Source of the DNA: Rattus norvegicus
Lineage: Eukaryota; Chordata; Mammalia; Rodentia; Muridae
Length of the DNA stretch: 64,000 nucleotides
Assembly: GCF_036323735.1 (NCBI RefSeq)
Contig: NC_086029.1
Coordinates: forward strand, 55,225,357-55,289,356
Reading direction: 5' to 3'
Part shown: positions 21,193 through 33,094 of the stretch, in pieces
Position numbering within the stretch: the stretch's first letter is position 1
How the letters are laid out: every line of letters starts with the position of its first letter
Notes under the pieces: model-generated
Seen by the model: the letters and a program-made list of their open reading frames with translations, nothing else
Database searches by the model: none
What the model was told of the DNA's origin: nothing
Made by a program: the position numbers and the translations under genes

Positions 21193-21878
21193 CAGATTAT
21201 CTCTATTGTTACTTTGTTCTGCTATTTCTGACAGTGGCTAGACTGTCCTATAACCTGTGTGTCAGGAGTGCTGTAGACCTGTTTTCCTGTTTCCTTTCAG
21301 CCAGTTATGGGGACAGAGTGTTCTGCTTTCGGGCGTGTAGTTTTTCCTCTCTACAGGTCTTCAGCTGTTCCTGTGGGCCTGTGTCTTGAGTTCACCAGGC
21401 AGGTTTCTTGCAGGGGAAAAGTTGGTCCTACCTGTGGTTCCAAGGCTCAAGTTTGCTCGTGGGGTACTGCCTAAGTCCTCTCTGCTGTGGCAGCAACCGG
21501 GAAAATCTGTCCCGCTCCTTCCGGGAGCCTCCGTGCACCAGGGTTTCAGATGACGTTTGGTGTTTTCCTCTGTCGCCTGGATGTGCACAGAGTGCAGTCT
21601 CTTCTGGTTTCCCAGGCGTGTCCGCCTCTCTGAAGGTTCAGCTCTCCCTCCCACGGGATTTGGGTGCAGAGAACTGTTTATCTGGTCTGTTTCCTTCAGG
21701 TTCCGGCAGTGTCTCAGGCGCAGGGGTCCTGCCGCTCCCGTCCCTCCCCTACGGGAACCCAGAGGCCTTATACCGTTGCCTCTTGGGCCAGGGATGTGGG
21801 CAGGGGTGGGCAGTGTTGGTGGTCTCCTCCGCTCTGCAGCCTCAGGAGTGCCCACTTGATCAGGCGGTGAGGTCTCTC
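21193..21878 (-). promoter_or_regulatory. L1 no. 2 5'UTR
   Basis: GC-rich, homologous to 10186-10959, with a sense-strand frame open from the 5' end to 21361. Truncated by about 40 bases compared with L1 no. 1. Confidence 0.75.
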
Positions 21879-22582
21879 CTTGAGTATTTCTTATATATGT
21901 TTCGAGTGTTATTCCCTTTCCCGGTTTCCGGGCAAACATCCCCCTCCTCCCTACCCTTCCTTATGGGTGTTCCCTTCCCAAACCTCCCCCCATTGCCGCC
22001 CTACCCCCACCAGTCTAGTTCACTGGGGATTCAGTCTTAGCAGAACCAAGGGCTTCCCCTTCCACTGGTGCTCTTACTAGGATATTCATTGCTACCTATG
22101 AGGTCAGAGTCCAGGGTCAGTCCATGTATAGTCTTTAGGTAGTGGCTTAGTCCCTGGAAGCTCTGGTTGCTTGGCATTGTTGTACATATGGGGTCTCGAG
22201 CCCCTTCAAGCTCTTCCAGTTCTTTCTCTGATTCCTTCAACGGGGGTCCTATTCTCAGTCCAGTGGATTGCTGCTGGCATTCGCCTCTGTATTTGCTGTA
22301 TTCTAGCTGTGTCTCTCAGGAGCGATCTACATCCGACTCCTGTCGGTCTGCACTTCTTTGCGTCATCCATCTTGTCTAATTGGGTGGCTGTATATGTATG
22401 GGCCACATGTGGGACACGCTCTGAATGGGTGTTCCTCCAGTCTCTTTTTTAATCTTTGCCTCTCTCTTCCTTGCCAAGGGTATTCTTGTTCCCCTTTTAG
22501 AGAAGGAGTGAAGCATTCACATTTTGATCATCCGTCTTGAGTTTCATTTGTTTTGGCATCTAGGGTAATTCAAGCATTTGGG

Positions 22583-25500
22583 CTAATAGCCACTTATCAA
22601 TGAGTGCATACCATGTATGTCTTTCTGTGATTGGGTTAGCACACTCAGGATGATATTTTCCGGTTCCAACCATTTGCCTACGAATTTCATAAACTCCTTG
22701 TTTTTGATAGCTGAGTAATATTCCATTGTGTAGATGTACCACATTTTCTGTATCCATTCCTCTGTTGAAGGGCATCTGGGTTCTTTCCAGTTTCTGGCTA
22801 TTATAAATAAGGCTGCGATGAACATAGTGGAGCACGTGTCTCTTTTATATGTTGAGGCATCTTTTGGGTATATGCCCAAGAGAGGTACAGCTGGATCCTC
22901 AGGCAGTTCAATGTACCATTTTCTGAGGAACCTCCAGACTGATCTCCAGAATGGTTTTACCAGTCTGCAATCCCACCAACAATGGAGAAGTGTTCCTCTT
23001 TTTCCACATCCTTGCCAGCATCTGCTGTCACCTGAGTTTTTGATCTTAGCCATTCTCACTGGTGTGAGGTGAAATCTCAGGGTTGTTTTGATTTGCATTT
23101 CCCTTATGACTAAAGATGTTGAACATTTCTTTAGGTGTTTCTCAGCCATTCGGCATTCCTCAGCTGTGAATTCTTTGTTTAGCTCTGAACCCCATTTTTT
23201 AATAGGGTTATTTGTCTCTCTGCGGTGTAACTTCTTGAATTCTTTGTATATTTTGGATATAAGGCCTCTATCTGTTGTAGGATTGGTAAAGATCTTTTCC
23301 CAATCAGTTGGTTGCCGTTTTGTCCTAACCACAGTGTCCTTTGCCTTACAGAAGCTTTGCAGTTTTATGAGCTCCCATTTGTCGATTCTTGATCTTAGAG
23401 CATAAGCCATTGCTGTTTTGATCAGGAAATTTTTTCCAGTGCCCATGTGTTCCAGATGCTTCCCTAGTTTTTCTTCTATTAGTTTGAGTGTGTCTGGTTT
23501 GATGTGGAGGTCCTTGATCCACTTGGACTTAAGCTTTGTACAGGGTGATGAGCATGGATCGATCTGCATTCTTCTACATGTTGACCTCCAGTTAAACCAG
23601 CACCATTTGCTGAAAATGCTATCTGTTTTGCATTTGATGGTTTTGGCTCCTTTGTCAAAAATCAAGTGACCATAGGTGTGTGGGTTCATTTCTGGGTCTT
23701 CAATTCTATTCCATTGGTCTATCTGTCTGTCTCTGTACCAATACCATGCAGTTTTTATCACTATTGCTCTGTAATACTGCTTGAGTTCAGGGACAGTGAT
23801 TCCCCCTGAAGTCCTTTTCTCGTTGAGGATAGCTTTAGCTATCCTGGGTTTTTTGTTATTCCAGATGAATTTGCAAATTGTTCTGTCTAACTCTTTGAAG
23901 AATTGGATTGGTATTTTGATGGGGATTGCATTGAATCTGTAGATTGCTTTTGGTAAAATGGCCATTTTTACTATATTAATCCTGCCAATCCATGAGCATG
24001 GGAGATCTTTCCATCTTCTGAGGTCTTCTTCAATTTCTTTCCTCAGTGTCTTGAAGTTCTTATTGTACAGATCTTTTACTTGCTTGGTTAAAGTCACACC
24101 GAGGTACTTTATATTATTTGGGTCTATTATGAAGGGTGTCGTTTCCCTAATTTCTTTCTCGGCTTGTTTCTCTTTTGTATAGAGGAAGGCAACTGATTTA
24201 TTTGAGTTAATTTTATACCCAGCCACTTTGCTGAAGTTGTTTATCAGCTTTAGTAGTTCTCTGGTGGAACTTTGGGGATCACTTAAATATACTATCATGT
24301 CGTCTGCAAATAGTGATATTTTGACCTCTTCTTTTCCGATCTGTATCCCCTTGATCTCCTTTTGTTGTCTGATTGCTCTGGCTAGAACTTCAAGAACTAA
24401 ATTGAATAAGTAGGGAGAGAGTGGGCAGCCTTGTCTAGTCCCTGATTTTAGTGGGATTGCTTCAAGTTTCTCTCCATTTAGTTTAATGTTAGCAACTGGT
24501 TTGCTGTATATGGCTTTTACTATGTTTAGGTATGGGCCTTGAATTCCTATTCTTTCCAGGACTTTTATCATGAAGGGGTGTTGAATTTTGTCAAATGCTT
24601 TCTCAGCATCTAATGAAATGATCATGTGGTTTTGTTCTTTCAGTTTGTTTATATAATGGATCACATTGATGGTTTTCCGTATATTAAACCATCCCTGCAT
24701 GCCTGGGATGAAGCCTACTTGATCATGGTGGATGATTGTTTTGATGTGCTCTTGAATTCGGTTTGCCAGAATTTTGTTGAGTATTTTTGCGTCGATATTC
24801 ATAAGGGAATTTGGTCTGAAGTTCTCTTTCTTTGTTGTGTCTTTGTGTGGTTTAGGTATAAGAGTAATTGTGGCTTCGTAGAAGGTATTCGGTAGTGATC
24901 CATCTGTTTCAATTTTGTGGAATAGTTTGGATAATATTGGTATGAGGTCTTCTATGAAGGTTTGATAGAATTCTGCACTAAACCCGGCTCTTTTCGGTTT
25001 GGTAGACCTTTAATGACTGCTCCTATTTCCTTAGGAGTTATGGGGTTGTTTAACTGATTTATCTGTTCCTGATTTAACTTCGGTACCTGGTATCTGTCTA
25101 GGAAATTGTCCATTTCCTGAAGATTTTCAAGTTTTGTTGAATATAGGTTTTTATAGTAAGATCTGATGATTTTTTGAATTTCCTCTGAATCTGTAGTTAT
25201 GTCTCCCTTTTCATTTCTGATTTTGTTAATTTGGACACACTCTCTGTGTCCTCTCGTTAGTCTGGCTAAGGGTTTATCTATCTTGTTGATTTTCTCAAAG
25301 AACCAACTTTTGGTTCTGTTGATTCTTTCTATGGTCCTTTTTGTTTCTACTTGGTTGATTTCAGCTCTGAGTTTGATTATTTCCTGCCTTCTACTCCTCC
25401 TGGGTGTATTTGCTTCTTTTTGTTCTAGAGCTTTTAGGTGTGCTCTCAAGCTGCTGACATATGCTCTTTCCTGTTTCTTTCTGCAGGCACTCAGCGCTAT

Positions 25501-26395
25501 GAGTTTTCCTCTTAGCACAGCTTTCATTGTGTCCCATATGTTTGGGTATGTTGTACCTTCATTTTCATTAAATTCTAAAAAGTTTTTAATTTCTTTCTTT
25601 ATTTCTTCCTTGACCAGGTTATCATTGAGTAGAGCATTGTTCAACTTCCACGTATATGTGGGCATTCTTCCCTTATTGTTATTGAAGACCAGTTTTAGGC
25701 CGTGGTGGTCTGATAGCACGCACGGGATTATTTCTATCTTTCTGTACCTGTTGAGGCCCGTTTTTTGACCAATTATATGGTCACTTTTGGAGAAAGTACC
25801 ATGAGGAGCTGAGAAGAAGGTATATCCTTTTGCTTTAGGATAGAATGTTCTATAAATATCCGTTAAGTCCATTTGGCTCATGACTTCTCTTAGTCTGTCT
25901 ACATCTCTGTTTAATTTCTGTTTCCATGATCTGTCCATTGAGTGGGGTGTTGAAATCTCCCACTATTATTGTGTGAGGTGCAATGTGTGTTTTGAGCTTT
26001 AGTAAGGTTTCTTTTACGTATGTAGGTGCCCTTGTATTTGGGGCATAGATATTTAGGATTGAGAGTTCATCTTGGTGGATTTTTCCTTTGATGAATATGA
26101 AGTGTCCTTCCTTATCTTTTTTGATGACTTTTAGTTGGAAATTTATTTTATTTGATATTAGAATGGCTACTCCAGCTTGCTTCTTCTGACCATTTGCTTG
26201 GAAAGTTGTTTTCCCGCCTTTCACTCTGAGGTAGTGTCTGTCTTTGTTTCTGAGGTGTGTTTCCTGTAGGCTACAGAATGCAGGGTCCTCGTTGCATATC
26301 CAGTTTGTTAGTCTATTTCTTTTTATTGGGGAGTTGAGGCCATTGATGTTGAGTGATATTAAGTAATAGTGATTATTGCTTCCCGTTATATTCAT
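22583..26395 (-). pseudogene. L1 no. 3 ORF2, broken
   Basis: Open pieces: 26395-25850 (endonuclease N-half), 25938-24952 (rest of endonuclease plus linker) and 24802-22583 (739 codons with most of the RT, FADD, and the cysteine motif CWQGCGxxxxxLHCWWDC). Lesions: the 5-base deletion after VGDFNTPL near 25941, shared with L1 no. 2, and an 11-base deletion near 24984 removing the codons around the KSPGPDG segment and shifting the frame. Most of the rest is close to L1 no. 1. Confidence 0.92.
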
Positions 26396-26454
26396 ATTTG
26401 GATGTGAGGTTATGTTTGTGTGCTTTCATTCTCTTTGTTTTGTTGCCAAGACGA

Positions 26455-27575
26455 TTAGTTTCTTGCTTCTTCTAGGGTATAGCTTGCCTCCTTATGTTGG
26501 GCTTTACCATTTATTATCCTTTGTAGTGCTGGATTTGTAGAAAGATATTGTGTAAATTTGGTTTTGTCATGGAATATCTTGGTTTCTCCATCTATGTTAA
26601 TTGAGAGTTTTGCAGGATACAGTAACCTGGGCTGGCATTTGTGTTCTCTTAGGGTCTGTATGACATCAGTCCAGGATCTTCTGGCCTTCATAGTTTCTGG
26701 CGAGAAGTCTGGTGTGATTCTGATAGGTCTGCCTTTATATGTTACTTGACCTTTTTCCCTTACTGCTTTTAATATTCTTTCTTTATTTTGTGCGTTTGGT
26801 GTTTTGACTATTATGTGACAGGAGGTGTTTCTTTTCTGGTCCAATCTATTTGGAGTTCTGTAGGCCTCTTGTATGCCTATGGGTATCTCTTTTTTTAGGT
26901 TAGGGAAGTTTTCTTCTATGATTTTGTTGAAGATATTTACTGGTCCTTTGAGCTGGGAGTCTTCACTCTCTTCTATACCTATTATCCTTAGGTTTGATCT
27001 TCTCATTGAGTCCTGGATTTCCTGTATGTTTTGGACCAGTAGCTTTTTCCGCTTTACATTATCTTTGACAGTTGAGTCAATGATTTCTATGGAATCTTCT
27101 GCTCCTGAGATTCTCTCTTCCATCTCTTGTATTCTGTTGGTGAAGCTTGTATCTACAGCTCCTTGTCTCTTCTTTTGGTTTTCTATATCTAGGGTTGTTT
27201 CCATATGTTCTTTCTTGATTGCTTCTATTTCCATTTTTTATTCCTTCAACTGTTTCATTGTGTTTTCCTGGAATTCTTTCAGGGATTTTTGTGTCTCCTC
27301 TCTATGGGCTTCTACTTGTTTATTTATGTTTTCCTGGAATTCTTTCAGGGATTTTTCGATTCCTTTCTGTAGGCTTCTACTTGTTCTCTAAGGGAGTTCT
27401 TCACGTCTTTCTTGAAGTCCTCCAGCATCATGATCAAATATGATTTTGAAACTAGATCTTGCTTTTCTGGTGTGTTTGGATATTCCATGTTTGTTTTGGT
27501 GGGAGAATTGGGCTCCAATGATGCCATGTAGTCTTGGTTTCTGTTGCTTGGGTTCCTGCACTTGCCTCTCGCCAT
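26455..27575 (-). pseudogene. L1 no. 3 ORF1, broken in the coiled coil
   Basis: Start MARGKCRNPSNRNQDY at 27575 is intact. The first 76 codons run into a deletion (ENINK codons of the repeat missing) and frameshift near 27350-27385, and a stop sits at about 27235. The C-terminal 259 codons (27234-26455), covering RRM and C-terminal domain, are open and nearly identical to L1 no. 1. About two coiled-coil units remain. Confidence 0.9.
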
Positions 27576-28692
27576 CAGATTATCTCTAGTGTTACTTTGT
27601 TCTGCTATTTCTGACAGTGGCTAGACTGTCCTATAAGCCTGTGTGTCAGGAGTGCTGTAGACCTGTTTTCCTCTCTTTCAGACAGTTATGGGGACAGAGT
27701 GTTCTGCTTTCGGGCGTGTAGTTTTTCCTCTCTACAGGTCTTCAGCTGTTCCTGTGGGCCTGTGTCTTGAGTTCACCAGGCAGGTCACTTGCAGCAGAAA
27801 AGTTGGTCTTACCTGTGGTCCTGAGGCTCAAGTTCGCTCTCGGGGTGCTGTCCTCGGGCTCTCTGTGGCGGCAGCAACCAGGAAGATCTGCGCCGCCCTT
27901 TCCGGGAGCTTCAGTGCATCAGAGTTCCAGATGGTCTTTGGTGTTTTCCTCTGGCGTCTGAGATGTATGTGCAGAGAGCAGTCTCTTCTGGTTTCCCAGG
28001 CTTGTCTGCCTCTCTGAAGGTTTAGCTCTCCCTCCCATGGGATTTGGGTGCAGAGAACTGTTTATCCGGTCTGTTTCCTTCAGGTTCCGGCGGTGTCTCA
28101 GGCAGGGGTTCTGCCCCACGGGAGCCCAGAGGCCTTATACAGTTTCCTCTTGGGCCAGGGATGTGGGCAGGGGTGGGCAGTGTTGGTGGTCTCTTCCGTT
28201 CTGCAGCCTCAGGAGTGCCCACCTGACCAGGCGGTGAGGTCTCTCTCTCCCTCATGGGGTCTGGGAGCAGAGAGCTGCTGCAGGCCGGGATCCGCGGGTG
28301 TGGGACTTCCAGTAAACACAGGACGTGCCCGGTCCTAGAGGAATTCTGCCTCCGTGTGTCCCGAGCTCACCAGGCAGCTTTCTTGAAGCAGAAAAGTTGG
28401 TCTTACCTGTGGTCCCGAGGCTCAAGTTCGCTCTCGGGGTGCTGCCCACGGGCTCTCTGCGGCGGCATCAACCAGGAAGACCTGCGCCGCCCCTTCTGGG
28501 AGCTTCAGTGCACCAGGGTTCCAGATGGCCTTTGGTGTTTTCCTCTGGCGTCCGAGATGTGTGTGCAGAGAGCAGTCTCTTCTGGTTTCCCAGGCTTGTC
28601 TGCCTCTCTGAAGGTTTAGCTCTCCCTCCCACGGGATTTGGGTGCAGAGAACTGTTTATCCGGTCTGTTTCCTTCAGGTTCCGGCGGTGTCC
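27576..28692 (-). promoter_or_regulatory. L1 no. 3 5'UTR with a partial tandem monomer
   Basis: The motif AGTTGGTCTTACCTGTGGTC occurs at 27801 and again at 28395, an offset of 594 bases. The following about 290 bases also repeat, so the 5'UTR carries one full and about half of a second monomer, joined through a linker (28276-28370, CAGGCCGGGATCCGCGG). Tandem promoter monomers are known in rodent L1s. The outer copy ends at GGCGGTGTC at the TSD. Confidence 0.8.
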
Positions 28693-28746
28693 GCCCTGGA
28701 GTTTTATAGTTAGGTCCTCAGGGAGTACTATGTCCAATTTTCTGAT
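28693..28746 (-). mobile_element. continuation of the outer old L1
   Basis: GCCCTGGAGTTTTATAG through TATGTCCAATTTTCTG continues the ORF2 C-terminal region broken at 15174. The first nine bases are the right TSD copy of L1 no. 3. L1 similarity stops soon after, so this is where the old L1 was 5'-truncated. Confidence 0.75.
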
Positions 28747-28789
28747 GCTGATGTCTCTGCCATTATATCTTGTTTCAATCTAGACCTGG

Positions 28790-29303
28790 CACGGTCAAGA
28801 ATCTCCTGACTCCTATCCTAGCGTGGCTGCTCTCTGAGAGGTCCAACAAGCAACTAAAAGAGTCAGATGTAGATACTAGCACCCAACCAATGAACCAAAG
28901 TTGGGGATCCCTATGGTTGAATTGGGGGAAAGCTAGGAGAAGCTGAGGAGGAGGGTGGCCCCATGGGAAGACCACAGTCTCAACTAACCTGGATCCTCAA
29001 GATCTCTCAGACACTGAGCCACCAACCAGGCAGCATCCACCAGCTAATAACAGGCCCTCTACACATACATAGCAGAGAATTGTCTGGTCTGTCCTCAGTG
29101 AGAGAAGATGCACATAACCCTCAAGAGACTTGAGGCCCCAGGGAGTGTAGAAATCTGATGAGGCAGGATTGGGCATGGGGACATCCTCTTGGAGATGGGA
29201 GCAGGAGGTATGGGATGAGGAGCAGTCCTGGATGCAGACCAGGAGTGGGATGAAAGCTGGACTGTCAAAAAGGATTGAAGAATAAAAATAAAAATCTCCA
29301 GTC
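28790..29303 (+). mobile_element. old rodent L1 3' end (Lx-like 3'UTR), plus orientation
   Basis: Typical older L1 3'UTR landmarks in order: CCAACCAGGCAGCATCCACC, AGAGAAGATGCACATAACCC, CTCAAGAGACTTGAGGCCCC, a G-rich stretch (29165-29260), and an AATAAAAATAAAAATC end. Assigned from memory of rodent L1 tails; it could belong to a related L1-derived family. Confidence 0.6.
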
Positions 29304-29425
29304 TCAGGTTTGTGTAAACAATTCTTTCTTTCCATTTATTCTTTGCCTTGTCAATCAATGCTGATCACCCTATGGCTGGGCGGAGAAAGAATAGGGTGGA
29401 ACTTCTGCCAGCCAGAGGAACAAGA
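29304..29425. other. spacer next to (GA)n
   Basis: Contains GGCTGGGCGGAGAAAGAATA; no family recognised. Confidence 0.4.
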
Positions 29426-29426
29426 C

Positions 29427-29469
<43 letters not shown>
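29426..29469. repeat. (GA)n microsatellite
   Basis: Alternating AG with one AAA interruption. Confidence 0.95.
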
Positions 29470-31485
29470 TCACAGATCTGCCACAAAGGAAGAAGGAGGA
29501 GTTAGTTCTTGAGAGTCAACAGAGTCATAGAAAGCCTAATTCCTAGTATGATTGGGATGTTGGCTAGGAGGTAGCCAGATTAGTTTAGGAGACTTAGATA
29601 GACTGCTCAAATATTGAGGTGAAGCTTGAAAATAAATGTCGATCTCTCTGTGCTGTTATTGGGAACTAGCTAGAATAAAAAATACAACAGCCATATTAAT
29701 TTATTACATACATTTACACTAAAAACAAAATATACAAGCTCTCTAACAATGTTTTTCTTATAGAGTCTAAATTGTCTGCTACCACTATTGACACTCCCAT
29801 TCAATGACTGTTCCTGTTCTTTCTTCCTATGACCCTCCTATAACTTACTTGAATCTTTGATTATAACTATGCTTCCTACACCTGAGATATATATGAATCA
29901 TTTGTTGGCCAATCCAACAATCTAACTTTGATGACACTCTCAATATGTTCACATTTCATATAATTAATATACAGAGATTTATGCCTGCCCTTTTACTTTT
30001 CATTTTCTATACTACATATATTCTTATTCTTCATTTCTTCCTTTACTGTTCCTATATGTGTTAGGCAAATGTTTTCTAATATATCTTAATAACTCATTTT
30101 GGTTATCATTGCATTTATCATTATAGTTTATCATGCACATATTAAAATCACCTTCAGTTTTTACTAATTAGTACGATAATTTTCCTTCTATTATGCTGTA
30201 CTTACTTTTCCTCCTTCTCTGTCATTGTATTGTGATAGATACTACATGTATGTATATTTTAAACACATGTGAATTGTTACAGTTTTTACTTGTGCAATGT
30301 GCTGTTGCTTCTTTGGCCCAAGTTGGATGCCACCCACTTTCTTTGAGCTATTGCTGGCCACTCTATTATACAAGAACTTCATTTCTGCATTTCTGAGCCA
30401 AGATTACACTCTACATATGCTACCTTATATTGCTTCTTTAAAGCTCATGAGAAAATAAAGAAAATGGAGTTCGGTACTCTGGATAATGTTTTCTTTTTAT
30501 TCTCCGGATATGAATTTCCTTCTGTGGCTTTGTCTTTCAATCATTATTATAGGATCAGGCTACTAAAAGCAAATATTCTTTTTCTGCTCTTTGTGCTATC
30601 ATTTGCAATTAGCATGTGCACTCTGAAACTCTACTGGAGATGTAATGTTCCTGTGATTATTTTTAAAGCATAAAAAAAACATAGAGGTAGAGTTGTTGGG
30701 GTGTGACTAGGATTAGGAAACATTATCAGTATGAAAACCCCTAGCTACAAATTACTGTATAAAAGCACAAAGAGACGAATGTAAGGAATGCACACATACT
30801 TATTCCTAATGTATAAATTTCCAAATTCACTGGTTTTCCTTCTCTGGGTTAAAAGGGTGTCAAGATATAGAAGTGAATTTGTATCTGACTTGTGTTTTTT
30901 AATTCAAATATTTGATGTTTTATGTTTTTGTTTTACTGATAATCCATAGTTCATGCAAAAATGCCTCCAGGCCCTCATTCCTTTATGTAACCCTGGTTTC
31001 ATGATTTCTTTAAACATTCTTGTTAGAGCTGTATGGTTTTTTTCTTTTATATTCAGTATCCAGTTGCTCTGTCATACAAGCACTGTGATTACCTGTTTCT
31101 TCTGGTGTCCTCTGGGCTCATCACCTTGCCTCTTATGACTGTTTTTGTAGTGGTGGTAGTGGTTGGACTTAAAGACAGCATCTATTCAGCAATCTACATA
31201 CTCACTTGCACATCTGGAGACTAGTGTTGCTGTTAAACTTTTTTCTGGTGACTAGCTGCACTATTTCTGTGGCATCTGTTTCTCCCAAACCCAGAGGACT
31301 TTTCAGAGAGTGACACAGCATGCAACAAGCACACAGTCACTTGCAAAGACTGGGCAGTAAACCCAAATTTGTTATCTATTTCTTTAGTCACATAAATCTT
31401 TTAAAGTCCAATGGTACTGTTTGAGTGTGCCATTGTTTTTAACAATGTCTGGAGAACTGGTTATTATACTAGAATATCCAATTCA
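29470..31485. other. AT-rich spacer, nothing recognised
   Basis: About 2 kb of AT-rich DNA. The longest open frames (about 60-70 codons) resemble no known protein, and no SINE/LINE end could be placed confidently. Confidence 0.5.
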
Positions 31486-31489
31486 ATTT

Positions 31490-32700
31490 TTCTCTCTGTG
31501 CAATGATAATTTATACACTTTTATTATTCTTTGATAGTTTCATAAATGTTTATAATCAATTTAAAATTTTCCCACATGTATACAATTAATTTGGACTATA
31601 TTCACCCCACATTTCTCCACTCCAGCTCCTCCTGAATCCAACCACATATTCTCCTCCAATATATATATTTTCATAGATTATAATATAGCTACAACATCCC
31701 CCCTTTTCTCCATTCAAATGCTCCCATCTGTTATTGAATATGTCTGTGGATGTATACATAGTATATAGGAGTTTTCTTTTCATAGCATAGCCTTTGAGTT
31801 CATATAATGCCACCTATATTTATGTTTTCAAGGATGATTTTTGACACTGGACAAAGAATTGGTGTACTCTGCCCTGGGTAAAGCCATCTCTCTTGTTCCC
31901 AGCTTTCCCCAGTGGCCTACAGTTTTTTGTGTAGGGTTGAGGCCTCCTGGGAGCATCTTCATCCATTTTGTCATTTTCACTGATATTATCCTTCTTTAAC
32001 TTACACTTGAGCAGTCATGGATACAGTTTCTGATATTACTAGGCGACACAGCCTCAGCGCAAACTCCCTGATCCTTGGGCTCTTACAGTCTTCCCTTCTC
32101 CTCTTCAGCAAGGTTTTCTGATCCAGAGGTTCAGGTGCGTTTTATATATTAATCATTATGACTAAGATTCACAAGTCAGCATTTTGGTTAGTTGTAGTTC
32201 TCTATATTGGTCTTAGTCTGTTTTAAAAGAAAAAAGTTTCCTTGACAAAGAATGAAAACTAAACTTAGATGCAGTATAAGAACAAGTGTTTATAGCTTGT
32301 TGTTATGGATTGTGCTGATTTAGACAAGTACTGGTTATAGATTCTCCTACAATAACCATGACATCGCTAGAACTCAGGGTTTCCAGTCCTGGGCATGGTC
32401 TTCCTCATGTTGAGCAAGGTTTTAAGTCCATTTAGAGAGCTGTTGGTTACTGTATTTATATGTGCATAATGACTAGAATTATGCCATTTTGGTCGTTAAT
32501 ATGGTTCATAGATGTCATAGCTAGGTTAGACTGTTGGTCACCTCCTCTTTTTGAACTCTAGAGGGTGCTTTGAAGTACAATAAAAGTTAGTCCTCCAGGA
32601 CAGGGTATTCAGATCAGTTCCATATTTGGGGTCTCTGGGTCCTGTTTCTGAAGTTCACAGTATCTTCAGTTTATGTCCCATTTTGTTTTCTCAGCATTTC
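31490..32700 (-). mobile_element. ancient L1 3'UTR region, minus orientation
   Basis: The order TTATTCTTTGATAGTTTCATA, then ACATATTCTCCTCCAATATA, then GGGTTGAGGCCTCCTGGGAG matches complements of old rodent L1 3'UTRs; a similar opening recurs at 62205. Strongly diverged; the right boundary is uncertain. Confidence 0.5.
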
Positions 32701-33063
32701 TAAATCACTGTCAAAATCGTTTCTACATTTTGAGGAGCCTATTAGTCAGAAATACTTTTTTTAAGAATGACATTCCAGAGCCCATTTCTTTTTATGTTTT
32801 GGTGTTTTCTAGAACCATGGTGTATGATCATGAGATTTAAATAATGGCTTTCCTGTCAATGTCCTAAATTTTTTACATTTTATATGGTTGATTCATATCA
32901 TGCAGACAGGAAGTTGAATTTTAGCTTGCTGTTGGGAATCATTTTGCCTGCTTCTGTGAAAGCATGTCAGGCTGAGTCAAGCCAGGCCAGAGTCTACTGG
33001 CCAGATTCCTGGCCTGCTGGTGCATGGAAATAGAAGAGGGGATACACTTGAAACTCAAAGAGA

Positions 33064-33094
33064 ATGACTGAACTATTTATATTGAAGGAAGGAA
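33064..33094. other. left edge of the LTR-type element (uncertain)
   Basis: The outer boundary of the left direct repeat cannot be fixed, because the two repeat copies diverge before about 33095/36870. No clear TG...CA termini were found. Confidence 0.3.

Larger units (their letters stand above)
15207..21878 (-). mobile_element. L1 no. 2: near full-length L1 inserted into the 3' tail of L1 no. 3
   Basis: Minus orientation. The insertion is bounded by CTTGAGTATTTCTT at 15193-15206 and 21879-21892. It contains a 3' transduction (15215-15423), 3'UTR, broken ORF2 (16159-19980), broken ORF1 (20040-21192) and a 5'UTR that stops at GGTCTCT, short of the usual GCAGCAGCTCTCTG start. Both frames are damaged, so it is a dead copy. 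Confidence 0.9.
21879..28692 (-). mobile_element. L1 no. 3 body: full-length L1 with a longer, tandem 5'UTR
   Basis: Minus orientation; its last bases lie at 15175-15206 on the far side of L1 no. 2. Contents: 3'UTR, ORF2 remnants 22583-26395, ORF1 remnants 26455-27575, and a 5'UTR of about 1.1 kb. Inserted in the old L1 of 13830-15174/28693-28746, with a 9-bp TSD. Confidence 0.9.
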
